Positions 19,045 through 29,152 of a stretch of DNA of 51,801 bases are shown here, in pieces (position 1 is the stretch's first letter; each line of letters starts with the position of its first letter). The translations under genes were made by a program, and so were the position numbers. The notes beneath the pieces were generated by a model. That model made no database searches, was not told where the DNA came from, and worked only from the letters and a program-made list of their open reading frames with translations. Source of the DNA: Thiofilum flexile DSM 14609 (lineage in GTDB: Bacteria > Pseudomonadota > Gammaproteobacteria > Thiotrichales > Thiotrichaceae); NCBI RefSeq assembly GCF_000380185.1, contig NZ_KB904769.1:1-51801 (forward strand), in the 5' to 3' direction.

Positions 19045-19153
19045 TAATGCGTTAGATGTGTTGAAAAATACTTGTAGAGATCAACTCAAATCTTTTTTTA
19101 GCTTAACTTGCACCGATGATATGAAAGTGTTTCAACTCCTTAATCGCATTACC
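19045..19153 (-). pseudogene. Dispersed repeat A (copy 2), decayed small-protein fragment
   Basis: About 109 bp nearly identical to 17531-17638. On the minus strand it carries a TAA in place of a CAA codon and a one-base insertion relative to copy 1, so any product of that strand is destroyed. Similarity stops abruptly at 19153. Confidence 0.65.
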
Positions 19154-19228
19154 CATTTCAACCTGCGGTTTCAGGGGTTTTACTGAAATGCTAAACTGAT
19201 CGATTGTTAGTCAGTTGGGGGAAGGCAT

Positions 19229-20164
19229 ATGCCACAAGAACCAGATCAATCCTTACGCAATAACCCATTACTGTGTTACTGGTTGGCGACGCGTCCGGGC
19301 TTTCTAGCAGCAGGCCTAGTACCCGCACTATTGGGCGTGGCAGCCTTTGTTTATCAAGGTGGGCAGGTGAGTATTCTGCTCTTAGTTCTAACCCTGCTGG
19401 CAGTGGTATTGGTACAGGCTGGGGTGAATGTTTTGAATGACTATTACGATGAACTCAATGGCACTGACCGTTATAATCAGGAGCGCATTTTTCCCTTCAC
19501 AGGTGGTAGCCGCTTTATCCAGAATGAGGTGCTGAGTGCCGATGAAACGCGGCGTTTCGGATGGCTTTTAATGGGGGCGGTAGTCGTGCTGGGCATAGGG
19601 TTGACTATGCTCAGTGGAGTGGGGCTGTTGCTGATCGGGGTAGCGGGGGTATTGCTGGGCTGGGGCTATTCTGCACCGCCTTTGCGCCTTAATAGTCGAG
19701 GCTGGGGCGAACCAGCTATTGCGTTGGGATTTGGCGTGCTGATTCCGCTCGGAGCGTGGTATGTGCAGGCTAAGACCTTGGCGCTATATCCGGTGTTGGT
19801 AAGCTTGCCGCTGGGCTTGCTGTTAATGAATATTCTGTTGATTAATCAGTTCCCCGATCAAGAGGCCGATGCTGCTTGTGGTAAACATCACTGGGTCGTG
19901 CGTTATGGTGCGAAACCCATGGCGTGGGTTTATCTGGGGAGTGTGCTGATTAGTATGCTGATCTTGATGGGATTAGTGTTAGGAGGCTTGCTACCCGTAG
20001 CGGCCTTATTAGCTTTGCTACCACAGGGACTAGCATTGCGAGCGGCGTTATTATTAATAGCGAATGCTCAACAACCTACAAAACTAGAGCCAGCTATTCG
20101 CATGACCATTGCCAGCGCTTTACTGCATGGTGTGTTATTGAGTGTGGTGCTGTGGCTGGGATAA
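19229..20164 (+). CDS. menA: UbiA-family prenyltransferase, MenA-like
   Basis: A 311-residue inner-membrane protein with about eight or nine hydrophobic segments. The two Asp-rich diphosphate/Mg sites are NVLNDYYDELNGTD (about 71-84) and NQFPDQEADAACGKHH (about 209-224). The length and the FPFTGGSRFIQ segment after the first site fit MenA, which attaches a polyprenyl chain to 1,4-dihydroxy-2-naphthoate in menaquinone synthesis. No other men gene is in the window, so the substrate is inferred and another UbiA activity remains possible. Confidence 0.8.
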   Translation: MPQEPDQSLRNNPLLCYWLATRPGFLAAGLVPALLGVAAFVYQGGQVSILLLVLTLLAVVLVQAGVNVLNDYYDELNGTDRYNQERIFPFTGGSRFIQNEVLSADETRRFGWLLMGAVVVLGIGLTMLSGVGLLLIGVAGVLLGWGYSAPPLRLNSRGWGEPAIALGFGVLIPLGAWYVQAKTLALYPVLVSLPLGLLLMNILLINQFPDQEADAACGKHHWVVRYGAKPMAWVYLGSVLISMLILMGLVLGGLLPVAALLALLPQGLALRAALLLIANAQQPTKLEPAIRMTIASALLHGVLLSVVLWLG

Positions 20165-20331
20165 AACTAGATAGAAAAACGGGTTTATCACCCTGCTTCA
20201 ACAAGGGGATAGGAGGCGAATTTAATAAAATTTGTGCTATTATTGCGCCTCTCTTACAGCCATTCTGTAAAGAAAGTCAGCATACTAAAAACGATCTACC
20301 GCACGGTGCTAGCACCCAACAAGGATATGTC

Positions 20332-22239
20332 ATGATTGAAACGACTCTACAGACCGTTTTCCCCGAACTCACCTCCGATGAAACTCAACAACTTATTGCA
20401 ATTACCACCACGAAAAAATTTGCTGTTAATGATGTAGCGCTCCCCCAAGAGTTTGATATGAAAGCCGGGCAGCCGCGCCGTGTTTTAATGATTATTCAAT
20501 CGGGTGAAATCGAGATTTTTCGCCACGAAGAAGAGGGCTTTCAACAACATATTGCTTCGCGCTATGCCAATGAAATTCTAGGCGAGGAAATGATCCTAGA
20601 ACCTGAGAAGGTACATCAGCTGTCCTATCGCTCTATTATCGAAACCCAAGCACTGGTGATTCGACGCATTGATATGGAGCAGCTCCTGCTAGCACAGCCG
20701 GAAATGGCGCGTAAGATTTATCGCCAGCTTGCGATTAATGCGACGCGTAGATTAGAAAAAGAAGATCATCCGACACGTAGCCACATTGAGCGCGACTCCA
20801 TGGGCGAGGTGCAAATTCCCAATGATGCCTACTATGGCTCACAGACCGCGCGTGCGATTCAAAACTTTAAAATTACCGGCATTCCCATTTCACACTTCCC
20901 TAAGCTCATTAAAAGTCTGGCGATTATTAAAAAGGCCGCAGCGCGTGCGAATGGTAATGAGCCTAATCTGAAACGTGTCCCTAATCCTAATATGAGCCTC
21001 ACGGTAGGGGATGCGATTATTCGGGTGTGTGATGAGATTATTGAAGGCAATCAATTTTTGCATCGTCAGTTTCTCGTCGATGTGATTCAAGGGGGCGCGG
21101 GAACCTCCACCAATATGAATGCTAATGAGGTCATTGCCAAGCGGGCGCGTGAATTGCTCGGCTTTCCTAAATTTCACCCAGAGGGTAATCCGGTGGATCC
21201 CAATGATGATGTGAATATGGCGCAGTCAACCAATGACGTGTATCCCTCGGCTTTACGTTTGACTTTAATGCTCTCCTATACCGAACTCACGGCTGCTATG
21301 CAGGGCTTGATTGCGGTCTTTATGGCTAAAGGGGAGGAGTTTAGCGAAGTCATTAAAATGGGGCGCACGCAGCTACAAGACGCGGTCCCTATGACCTTAG
21401 GACAAGAGTTCCATGCCTTTGGCGTAACCTTAGAAGAAGACATCGATAAATTAGAGCGGAATGTCCCCCTCCTTGGCGAGTTAAATTTAGGTGGTACAGC
21501 GATTGGAACAGGCATTTTAGCTAGCCCTGAATATCGTGCTCGTGTCTTGGATGAGGTTAATCATATTCTACATGATGAATTAAAGCTCAGTATTGCCGTG
21601 CGTCCGGCCTTAGATCTGGTCGAAGCGAGCTGGGATACTGGGGTGTTTGTGCTCTTTTCGGGTGTCATTAAACGGATTGCAGTTAAGCTTTCTAAAATTT
21701 GTAATGACTTGCGCTTACTCAGCAGTGGGCCTTTGGCTGGATTTGGTGATATACGCCTGCCTGCCGTCCAAGCAGGCTCATCGATTATGCCGGGGAAGGT
21801 TAATCCCGTCATTCCAGAGGTAGTGAATCAGGTGGCCTTCCAAGTGATTGGTAATGACCTTGCGGTGACGATTGCAGCAGAGGGCGGACAGTTACAGCTC
21901 AATGCCTTTGAGCCGATTATTGCCTTTAACCTCTTACAATCTATGCAAATGATGACTCGTGCTATGCGCACTTTAACCACGCATGTGCAGGGTATTGTGG
22001 TCACAGAGCAAGACAAGCAACGCTTACGAGCACGAGTAGAGCAAAGCCCCGGTTTGGCAACTTTCTTAATTCCCGTCATTGGCTATCAAGCCGCTACCAA
22101 AATCGCTAAAGAAGTCATTAGTACCGGACATAGTGTGAGGGATTTAGTACTTGCACAAGGTATTATGAATGAGGCGCAGTGGGAGCAGTTTATGCAGGCC
22201 GATAATTTGACTAAGCCCTATCGTCCGGCAGCACAATAA
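20332..22239 (+). CDS. aspA: Aspartate ammonia-lyase fused to an N-terminal cNMP-binding-like domain
   Basis: A 635-residue protein starting at the ATG after AAGGA (the frame is open earlier, to 20152). Residues from about 155 are a complete aspartase/fumarase-superfamily enzyme: DSMGEVQIPNDAYYGSQT, GAGTSTNMNANEV, AQSTNDVYPSA and the signature GSSIMPGKVNPV near 481-492. Aspartases convert aspartate to fumarate and ammonia. Residues 1-150 form a Crp-like cyclic-nucleotide-binding beta-barrel (LMIIQSGEIEIFRH, ILGEEMILEPE, YRSIIETQALVIRR). The phosphate-binding cassette is imperfect, so ligand binding is uncertain. The fusion suggests allosteric control of nitrogen or carbon flux. Confidence 0.9.
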   Translation: MIETTLQTVFPELTSDETQQLIAITTTKKFAVNDVALPQEFDMKAGQPRRVLMIIQSGEIEIFRHEEEGFQQHIASRYANEILGEEMILEPEKVHQLSYRSIIETQALVIRRIDMEQLLLAQPEMARKIYRQLAINATRRLEKEDHPTRSHIERDSMGEVQIPNDAYYGSQTARAIQNFKITGIPISHFPKLIKSLAIIKKAAARANGNEPNLKRVPNPNMSLTVGDAIIRVCDEIIEGNQFLHRQFLVDVIQGGAGTSTNMNANEVIAKRARELLGFPKFHPEGNPVDPNDDVNMAQSTNDVYPSALRLTLMLSYTELTAAMQGLIAVFMAKGEEFSEVIKMGRTQLQDAVPMTLGQEFHAFGVTLEEDIDKLERNVPLLGELNLGGTAIGTGILASPEYRARVLDEVNHILHDELKLSIAVRPALDLVEASWDTGVFVLFSGVIKRIAVKLSKICNDLRLLSSGPLAGFGDIRLPAVQAGSSIMPGKVNPVIPEVVNQVAFQVIGNDLAVTIAAEGGQLQLNAFEPIIAFNLLQSMQMMTRAMRTLTTHVQGIVVTEQDKQRLRARVEQSPGLATFLIPVIGYQAATKIAKEVISTGHSVRDLVLAQGIMNEAQWEQFMQADNLTKPYRPAAQ

Positions 22240-22265
22240 AAAGTTCAAGGTGTAGAGAACTTTTT
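22238..22265 (+). terminator. Terminator of the aspartase gene
   Basis: AAAAAGTTC (22238-22246, overlapping the stop codon) pairs with GAACTTTTT (22257-22265), giving a hairpin with a T-rich 3' arm immediately after the gene. Confidence 0.75.
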
Positions 22266-22546
22266 CACCATTAGACTCCCTATATTCAGTTTTCTACTGA
22301 GTTTGGGAGTATTACTATTGAGGGTAATATTCTTCTTGTGTTCAGGCACGGAAGAATATGCCTAATTTTTCACAGGTTCTAAGTATCGAGTGGGCATCGC
22401 CTATACTATACATTTAAGCAGCGGTGCATAAATAATCTTACATCATTTCCGCTCGCTCACCTGAATACCCGCCTTGTGTGTTGCGTTAGCACTGCATGTT
22501 TGCAGCATATCAGGGTCTTGTAGCTAAAAGACTTGAGAAGTAATTA
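22266..22546. other. Intergenic region with two further inverted repeats
   Basis: No gene is visible in these 281 bp. Two hairpin-forming stretches occur: ACTCCC...GGGAGT around 22275-22310, enclosing TTCAGT/ACTGAG, and AATATTCTTC...GAAGAATAT around 22326-22358. They may be further terminator or processing structures. The promoter of the metallopeptidase gene should be in the second half. Confidence 0.45.
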
Positions 22547-23647
22547 ATGGAAATATTTCAGTGTCAGCATTGTCAGCAAATTATTTTCTTTGAAAATACT
22601 TACTGTGAAAAATGCTATAGTGCGCTGGGGTTCCTCCCCACAACAATGAGTCTTATTACCTTGACTCCCCATTTTGAGGGCGGCTTGAGTGCTTATAATA
22701 ATGCTTTTCAGCGCTTCAAATATTGTAATAATTTTACTCATGGCGTTTGTAATTGGCTGTTACCCGCAGATTCCGAGGATACCCTTTGTTTAGCGTGTGA
22801 TCTGAATGATCGTGTGCCTAATTTGGATTCAGAGCAGCATCGTGTGGCTTGGTCTGAAATAGAGGTGGCTAAACACTGGTTGGTCTATGACCTCTTACAG
22901 CTTGGCTTGCCAGTAGTGAGCAAGAATATTGATGAGGAGTCGGGATTATCATTCGATTTTCTGTCTGATGACATGATGCAGGATGGAGAGCATGTGATGA
23001 CAGGGCACATGCAGGGGCTGATTACGCTGAATATCTCTGAGGCCGACCCCGTGCAGCGCGAAAGAATGCGCGAGCAGATGGATGAGCCTTACCGTACCCT
23101 GATTGGGCATTTCCGCCATGAGGTGGGGCATTATTATTGGGATTTGCTGATCAGTCCCGATAGTGCGCGTCTGGAGGCTTTTCGTGCTCTGTTTGGTGAT
23201 GAGCGTGAGGATTATCAGGAGGCACTTGAAAAACACTATGAAGAGGGGCCACCGGGTAATTGGCAGGTGCAGTTTGTTAGCACCTATGCCTCTACTCATC
23301 CTTGGGAAGACTGGGCGGAGACTTGGGCGCACTATATGCATATGGTTTCTACGTTGCATACCGCCAAGGTTTATGGTTTAGGTATTCATCCCCAGATTGG
23401 TAGCACACCGCAGCAAGAGTCCCCCTTAGCATTAGAGCTTAGGATGGGAGATAATCTATTACTTCAACAGGATATTGATCCTATCTTATCCGCTTGGCTA
23501 AAGCTAACGATGTCCGTCAATAGCCTCAATCGGAGTATGGGACAGCCCGATCTTTATCCTTTTGTGATTTCTGCTAGGGTGAGGGAGAAGTTGGGTTTTG
23601 TGCATCAGCTTATTCTTGATCAGAGATCAGGTCTGAATATCAGCTAG
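22547..23647 (+). CDS. Zinc-ribbon putative metallopeptidase (DUF2248 type)
   Basis: A 366-residue cytoplasmic protein. An N-terminal zinc ribbon (CQHC at about 5-8, CEKC at about 24-27) and a second Cys pair (CLACDLN near 84) are followed by a catalytic-looking domain with HEVGHYYWD near residue 190, a zincin HExxH motif, and a downstream WEDWAETWAHYMHM helix that can supply the third ligand. These match the family of predicted zinc-binding metallopeptidases formerly called DUF2248. Substrate unknown. The terminator at 23679 separates it from the convergent phaC gene. Confidence 0.85.
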   Translation: MEIFQCQHCQQIIFFENTYCEKCYSALGFLPTTMSLITLTPHFEGGLSAYNNAFQRFKYCNNFTHGVCNWLLPADSEDTLCLACDLNDRVPNLDSEQHRVAWSEIEVAKHWLVYDLLQLGLPVVSKNIDEESGLSFDFLSDDMMQDGEHVMTGHMQGLITLNISEADPVQRERMREQMDEPYRTLIGHFRHEVGHYYWDLLISPDSARLEAFRALFGDEREDYQEALEKHYEEGPPGNWQVQFVSTYASTHPWEDWAETWAHYMHMVSTLHTAKVYGLGIHPQIGSTPQQESPLALELRMGDNLLLQQDIDPILSAWLKLTMSVNSLNRSMGQPDLYPFVISARVREKLGFVHQLILDQRSGLNIS

Positions 23648-23678
23648 TGTGCATTTTTGAACAGAGAACAGTTAGATG

Positions 23679-23704
23679 AAGAGACCTTCATAACAAGGTC
23701 TCTT
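23679..23704. terminator. Hairpin between convergent metallopeptidase and phaC genes
   Basis: AAGAGACCTT (23679-23688) and AAGGTCTCTT (23695-23704) form a perfect 10-bp stem with a 6-base loop. It lies between two convergent genes and can serve both, although the following T-run is short. Confidence 0.65.
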
Positions 23705-23717
23705 CTAAGTAGCCGAT

Positions 23718-25940
23718 TTAGCTAGTTTGGGTAGGATTATTAGTATCCAATACAACGGGAGCTATGTTATCAGCGGGTGCGGATGGTGTCTCTGACACAG
23801 GTGCTACTTGCTCAAACGTTACTGGAGCAGGTGCAGCAGGCTCTGGCACGACAGGTGCAGGCGCAGAGGTTAACTCTAATGGCGCTGCTTCTGGCGCTGT
23901 ATTCACAACCGCTTGGACGGGAGTAGATTCCGCTGTAACAGGTTTTACTGCTGTTGCAGGTGCGGGTTTATCAGCTTTAGGCGCTGCTTTTTTGGCTGCT
24001 GGTTTGGTTTCAGCCGCTTTAGCAGGGGCTTTTTTAGCAGCCGGTTTCGCTTCTGCTTTAGTTTCGGCTTTAGGCGCTGCTTTTTTGGCAGGTTCCGCTT
24101 TAGCTGCAGCCTTTTTCGCTGGTTTAGCCTCAAGCTGAGTGTATTCCACTACGGGAGTCGGCTCATCCAAACGTACTTTGACATAAGTCCCCGGTGCATC
24201 TTCTATGGCTTTAAGCTTGTTAGCACCCGGTTGACGGGCTGGAACCATAGTAGAATCTAACGCTTTTACCCAACGATCCCACTCAGGCCACCAAGAGCCG
24301 GTTTTAACTGCATGCTGTTCTAGCCACGTTTTAGCATCAGGGGCAGAGTTATCACCCACACGATAGCCATATTTATTCGCATTCGGTGGGTTAATAATCC
24401 CCGCAATATGACCAGAACCTCCTAAAATAAAGGTAACATCGCCACTAAAGAGTTTGGCACCTGAATAGGTGGATACCCAAGGCGCAATATGATCTTCAAT
24501 CGCAGAAACAAAGCAAGCGGGTACATCGATGCTGGTGATATCTAAAGGTACACCATCAATACTTAATACCTTAGGTTTGCAGAGGTCATTCTGCAGATAG
24601 AGATTACGCAAATACCAAGAATGCATCTTAGCCGGCATACGGGTAGAGTCTGAGTTCCAATACAGGAGATCAAACGGACGTGGATCATTACCGAGGAGGT
24701 AGTTATTCACATAGAATGACCAAATCAGATCATTAGCCCGCATTAGGTTAAAGGTTCCCGCCATATTACTGCCTTCGAGGAAGCCTTTTTCGTTCATTTT
24801 AGACTCAAGCCCTTTAATTTGCTCTTCGTCAATGAACAAGCCTAATTCACCGGGGTTAGAGAAATCTAACATCGTGGTGAAGAAGGTTGAGCTAGCAATG
24901 CGATTGTCACCTTTGGACTTTAGGTAAGCTAAAGTAGAGGTTAGTAATGTACCACCAATGCAATAACCAATCGTATTAACTTTGGTTTCGCCCGTGTCGT
25001 ACTCAATCGCATCGAGTGCCTTGATCACGCCATTAGTGACGTACTCTTCAAACCCAACATTGGCATAAGTCTCGTCAGGGTTAACCCACGACATAACATA
25101 TACTGTATGGCCTTGCTCGACTAACCACTTTAATAAGGAGTTTTTCGGTTGTAAGTCCATAATATAGAACTTATTAATCCAAGGCGGCACGACCAATAGT
25201 GGACGTTTGAGCACTTTTTCAGTGGTCGGGGTATATTGGATGAGTTGGAACATCCGATTTTGGAATACGATTTTGCCCGGCGTGACCGCTACATTTTCGC
25301 CGAGTTTAAAGGCACTGGTATCGGTCATGCGAATACGTAGTTCGCCTTTACCTGCTTCGAGGTCTTCAAGCATGTTTTTCAGGCCGTGAACTAAGTTAGC
25401 GCCCTTAGTTTCTTTAATCTTCTCTAATACGGCTGGATTCGTAAGGGCAAAATTAGTAGGGGAGGCGGCATCTAACATACGCTCAGTAAAAAACTTAACC
25501 CGCTCAGCCGTATGCTCGTCTAAGCCTTCCACATCCGTAACTAGGTTACGCATCCATTGTGAAGTGAGTAGGTAAGATTGTTTAATCATGTCGAAGGCAG
25601 GTTTTTCCATCCAATCTTCATGACTAAAACGGCGATCTGTTTTTTCTGGTGTAATCACAGGCTCTGCTTTTTGCCCCATGAGGGATAACATAGCCTGTTG
25701 CGAGAGCATAAAGGACTTTTGCCAAAATTCTAAATTGGCTTGGATGATTTTTTGTGGATCAGCACTCAGCGCTGCCCACCAATCGGTGTAGACCTTTTTA
25801 AGATTTAGCGGATCTAGATTCATTCCTTCATACGATTTGGCTAAGCCCACCATCAACTCTTCTACCTGTTTAAAGTTACTTTGTAGCTCTCGGGCGGCGG
25901 CAAAACCTAAGGCACTTTCGCCTGGTTCAGTGTTTGACAT
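23718..25940 (-). CDS. phaC: Class I poly(3-hydroxyalkanoate) synthase PhaC with a Lys/Ala/Pro-rich tail
   Basis: Polymerises (R)-3-hydroxyacyl-CoA into PHA on the granule surface. I take the ATG at 25940, which has AAGGAG upstream, giving 740 residues; the frame is open seven codons further. The class I core has the PhaC_N region (residues about 60-230) and an alpha/beta hydrolase domain with catalytic Cys327 (GYCIGG lipase-like box), Asp483 and His511 (GSGHIAG). The last 137 residues (about 604-740) are extra: first KPAKKAAAKAEPAKKA-type repeats like histone H1 or the PhaF tail, then an acidic, Ala/Pro/Val-rich end. No phaA, phaB or phasin gene lies near. Confidence 0.95.
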   Translation of the reverse strand: MSNTEPGESALGFAAARELQSNFKQVEELMVGLAKSYEGMNLDPLNLKKVYTDWWAALSADPQKIIQANLEFWQKSFMLSQQAMLSLMGQKAEPVITPEKTDRRFSHEDWMEKPAFDMIKQSYLLTSQWMRNLVTDVEGLDEHTAERVKFFTERMLDAASPTNFALTNPAVLEKIKETKGANLVHGLKNMLEDLEAGKGELRIRMTDTSAFKLGENVAVTPGKIVFQNRMFQLIQYTPTTEKVLKRPLLVVPPWINKFYIMDLQPKNSLLKWLVEQGHTVYVMSWVNPDETYANVGFEEYVTNGVIKALDAIEYDTGETKVNTIGYCIGGTLLTSTLAYLKSKGDNRIASSTFFTTMLDFSNPGELGLFIDEEQIKGLESKMNEKGFLEGSNMAGTFNLMRANDLIWSFYVNNYLLGNDPRPFDLLYWNSDSTRMPAKMHSWYLRNLYLQNDLCKPKVLSIDGVPLDITSIDVPACFVSAIEDHIAPWVSTYSGAKLFSGDVTFILGGSGHIAGIINPPNANKYGYRVGDNSAPDAKTWLEQHAVKTGSWWPEWDRWVKALDSTMVPARQPGANKLKAIEDAPGTYVKVRLDEPTPVVEYTQLEAKPAKKAAAKAEPAKKAAPKAETKAEAKPAAKKAPAKAAETKPAAKKAAPKADKPAPATAVKPVTAESTPVQAVVNTAPEAAPLELTSAPAPVVPEPAAPAPVTFEQVAPVSETPSAPADNIAPVVLDTNNPTQTS

Positions 25941-26157
25941 AAAAATTCTCCTTGCGAGCATAATTACAATCGTCCGGTTAGTTCAACACTTATGCTTCTG
26001 GGTGTTTGAGATCATTATTATAGCGAGAGATTATACTGAATCTGGCTCGATAGCGCGATGATATAGCACATTCAGCTAATTCGGAATAAAGGTTGAGTGT
26101 AATTCTCAGAATCTTTAGTATCACCACCTCTCCATAAAAGCTCCAAAGAGTAAGATT

Positions 26158-27006
26158 ATGCTGCTAGATTATCTAAAGAGTTGGCCCTTATATCTATTGC
26201 CTCATCATGCGATTTCCCGTGTGGTGTTTCGCCTAACACGGGTTCAATGTCCACGCCTAGTACCCCCAGCCATTCGCTTATTTAGTCGAATATTTAAGGT
26301 GAACCTAGCGGAGGCCGAACACTCGAATCCCGAAGATTATCAAACCTTTAATCAGTTTTTTACCCGTAGTCTAAAAGCAGGTGTCCGCACTATACAAGCG
26401 GGCGCTAAAACGTTAGTCAGTCCGGTAGATGGGCGTGTCAGTCAAGTAGGTCGTATTCAAGAGGGACGCATTTTTCAGGCTAAAGGTCATGATTATTCTG
26501 CCTTAGAATTATTGGGTGGGGATGAGGATCGCGCTAAGCCTTTTATGCACGGGCAATTTATGACGATTTACTTATCGCCACGGGATTATCACCGGATTCA
26601 TATGCCTTTGACGGGTAAATTAATCGAACAAGTCTATATTCCGGGGCGTTTGTTTAGTGTGGCGGGTCATACCGTGCGTACTGTGCCACGTCTATTTGCG
26701 CGTAATGAGCGGGTGGTGGCACTCTTTGAAACCGATCATGGTTTAATGGCGATGGTATTAGTCGGGGCGATTAATGTTGCAGCGATTGAAACCGTGTGGT
26801 CAGGTTTAGTAACCCCTCCGCCTAAATCTAGTATACAAGCCCAGACATTTATAGATACTCAACTAGCACAGGGCGCGGAGATGGGACGCTTTAATATGGG
26901 GTCAACCGTCATTTTGCTACTCGCTAATCCAGATTTAAACTGGGCAAATACTAGTCAGACTGACCAATCAGTGCAATTAGGGCAGGTATTAGCGCAGTTT
27001 TTCTGA
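26158..27006 (+). CDS. psd: Phosphatidylserine decarboxylase proenzyme
   Basis: A 282-residue membrane-associated proenzyme making phosphatidylethanolamine from phosphatidylserine. Self-cleavage occurs at a G-S bond: here Gly248-Ser249 in MGSTVILL (the usual motif is LGST), creating the pyruvoyl group on the alpha chain. The charge-relay Asp is in SPVDGRV and the His residues are in DYHRIHMP. Normal length for the bacterial short form. It is divergent from phaC; the 217 bp between them hold both promoters. Confidence 0.96.
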   Translation: MLLDYLKSWPLYLLPHHAISRVVFRLTRVQCPRLVPPAIRLFSRIFKVNLAEAEHSNPEDYQTFNQFFTRSLKAGVRTIQAGAKTLVSPVDGRVSQVGRIQEGRIFQAKGHDYSALELLGGDEDRAKPFMHGQFMTIYLSPRDYHRIHMPLTGKLIEQVYIPGRLFSVAGHTVRTVPRLFARNERVVALFETDHGLMAMVLVGAINVAAIETVWSGLVTPPPKSSIQAQTFIDTQLAQGAEMGRFNMGSTVILLLANPDLNWANTSQTDQSVQLGQVLAQFF

Positions 27007-27174
27007 CCTTTCCCGATAAGTGGCGTAAAGGCTGGGCTGAATACTCAGAAAAGCGTTTTATTAAGTTCTACACTTTAAGGCACGCCTTATCCTGAAGTCG
27101 TGATTAGTGAGGTTAGCGATGTACCCTGCTGCACTCATTTCATGGTCGTCAACAACTATACTAAGGGAGTTACT

Positions 27175-27642
27175 ATGCCTGACTTATTGGAAACGTTTTT
27201 AAGTGGTTTATTACTCATGCCAGCACCGAGTGCCTCGGTAGAAAAACCAGTCACTCTCGCCACACAAGCGAAAGCCCCAGCCTATCGTGCGGAGTCTAAT
27301 GTAAGACAACGTAACTTTGAGGGGGCCAATTTGAGTCTTGCCAATTTTAGCGGTAGTAATGCTACTAATTCTAACTTTCGCTATGCCAAGCTCGATTACG
27401 CTAATTTAAGCCTTGCCCAATTAAAAGACGCTGATCTCACGGGGGCGAGTTTGAATTATGCGTTGATTCATTTGACCGACTTGCGTGGCGTGAAAGGCCT
27501 GACGAAAGAGCAGCTTGCCCACGCTTGTCTAATGTCAACCCAAGATCAGGATAGCTTAGAAGCCATTGAGGGATTTAGTTTGCAACAGTATCAACTACCC
27601 GAAGGCTGTCAGATCTGGGAACAAACGCTCAATGTATCCTAA
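27175..27642 (+). CDS. Pentapeptide-repeat protein
   Basis: A 155-residue protein. The frame is open from 27100, but ATG 27175 has the ribosome binding site GGGAG and is preferred. About six pentapeptide repeats of the A(D/N)LxX type run from about residue 45 to 100 (FEGANLSLANFSGSNATNSN, then ANLSLAQLKDADLTGASLNYA), predicting a short quadrilateral beta-helix. The C-terminal 45 residues resemble the helical cap seen in many such proteins (LTKEQLAHACLMSTQ). There is no clear signal peptide. Function unknown. Confidence 0.8.
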   Translation: MPDLLETFLSGLLLMPAPSASVEKPVTLATQAKAPAYRAESNVRQRNFEGANLSLANFSGSNATNSNFRYAKLDYANLSLAQLKDADLTGASLNYALIHLTDLRGVKGLTKEQLAHACLMSTQDQDSLEAIEGFSLQQYQLPEGCQIWEQTLNVS

Positions 27643-27664
27643 AAATGGGTTGAGCTATAAAGTC

Positions 27665-27695
27665 ACTACCAAGCCGTATCGAGGCGCTTGGTAGT
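27665..27695 (+). terminator. Terminator after the pentapeptide-repeat gene
   Basis: A perfect 10-bp stem, ACTACCAAGC (27665-27674) with GCTTGGTAGT (27686-27695), followed by TTTC. The T-run is short, so efficiency is uncertain. Confidence 0.6.
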
Positions 27696-27759
27696 TTCGG
27701 GCAATGAATGACTAATAAATTTAAATTTCGAGCTATTATGGGGTTTCAATAGGGCTGAT

Positions 27760-29007
<1,248 letters not shown>

Positions 29008-29152
29008 TTAGCTAGGAGTTATTGTTATGAAAAGCAGAGCATAGATACATTCACTTGCTGAGCAGTTACTGGTACTTTTAATGCAGAGCGCAAGCTAGGT
29101 AGTCGGCATCAGTGAACTGGAGTCGGACTGATTAGGAAAAAGGAGGGGGGTA

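Noticed and set aside
18914-19186. Plus-strand 90-codon frame covering repeats C and A.
   Set aside because: It overlaps the membrane-protein end, and comparison of the duplicate copies supports the opposite strand for repeat A. No ribosome binding site.
23764-24260. Plus-strand Ala/Gly- and Phe/Cys-rich frames opposite the phaC 3' end.
   Set aside because: They are shadows of the Lys/Ala/Pro tail codons; no ribosome binding site or family match.
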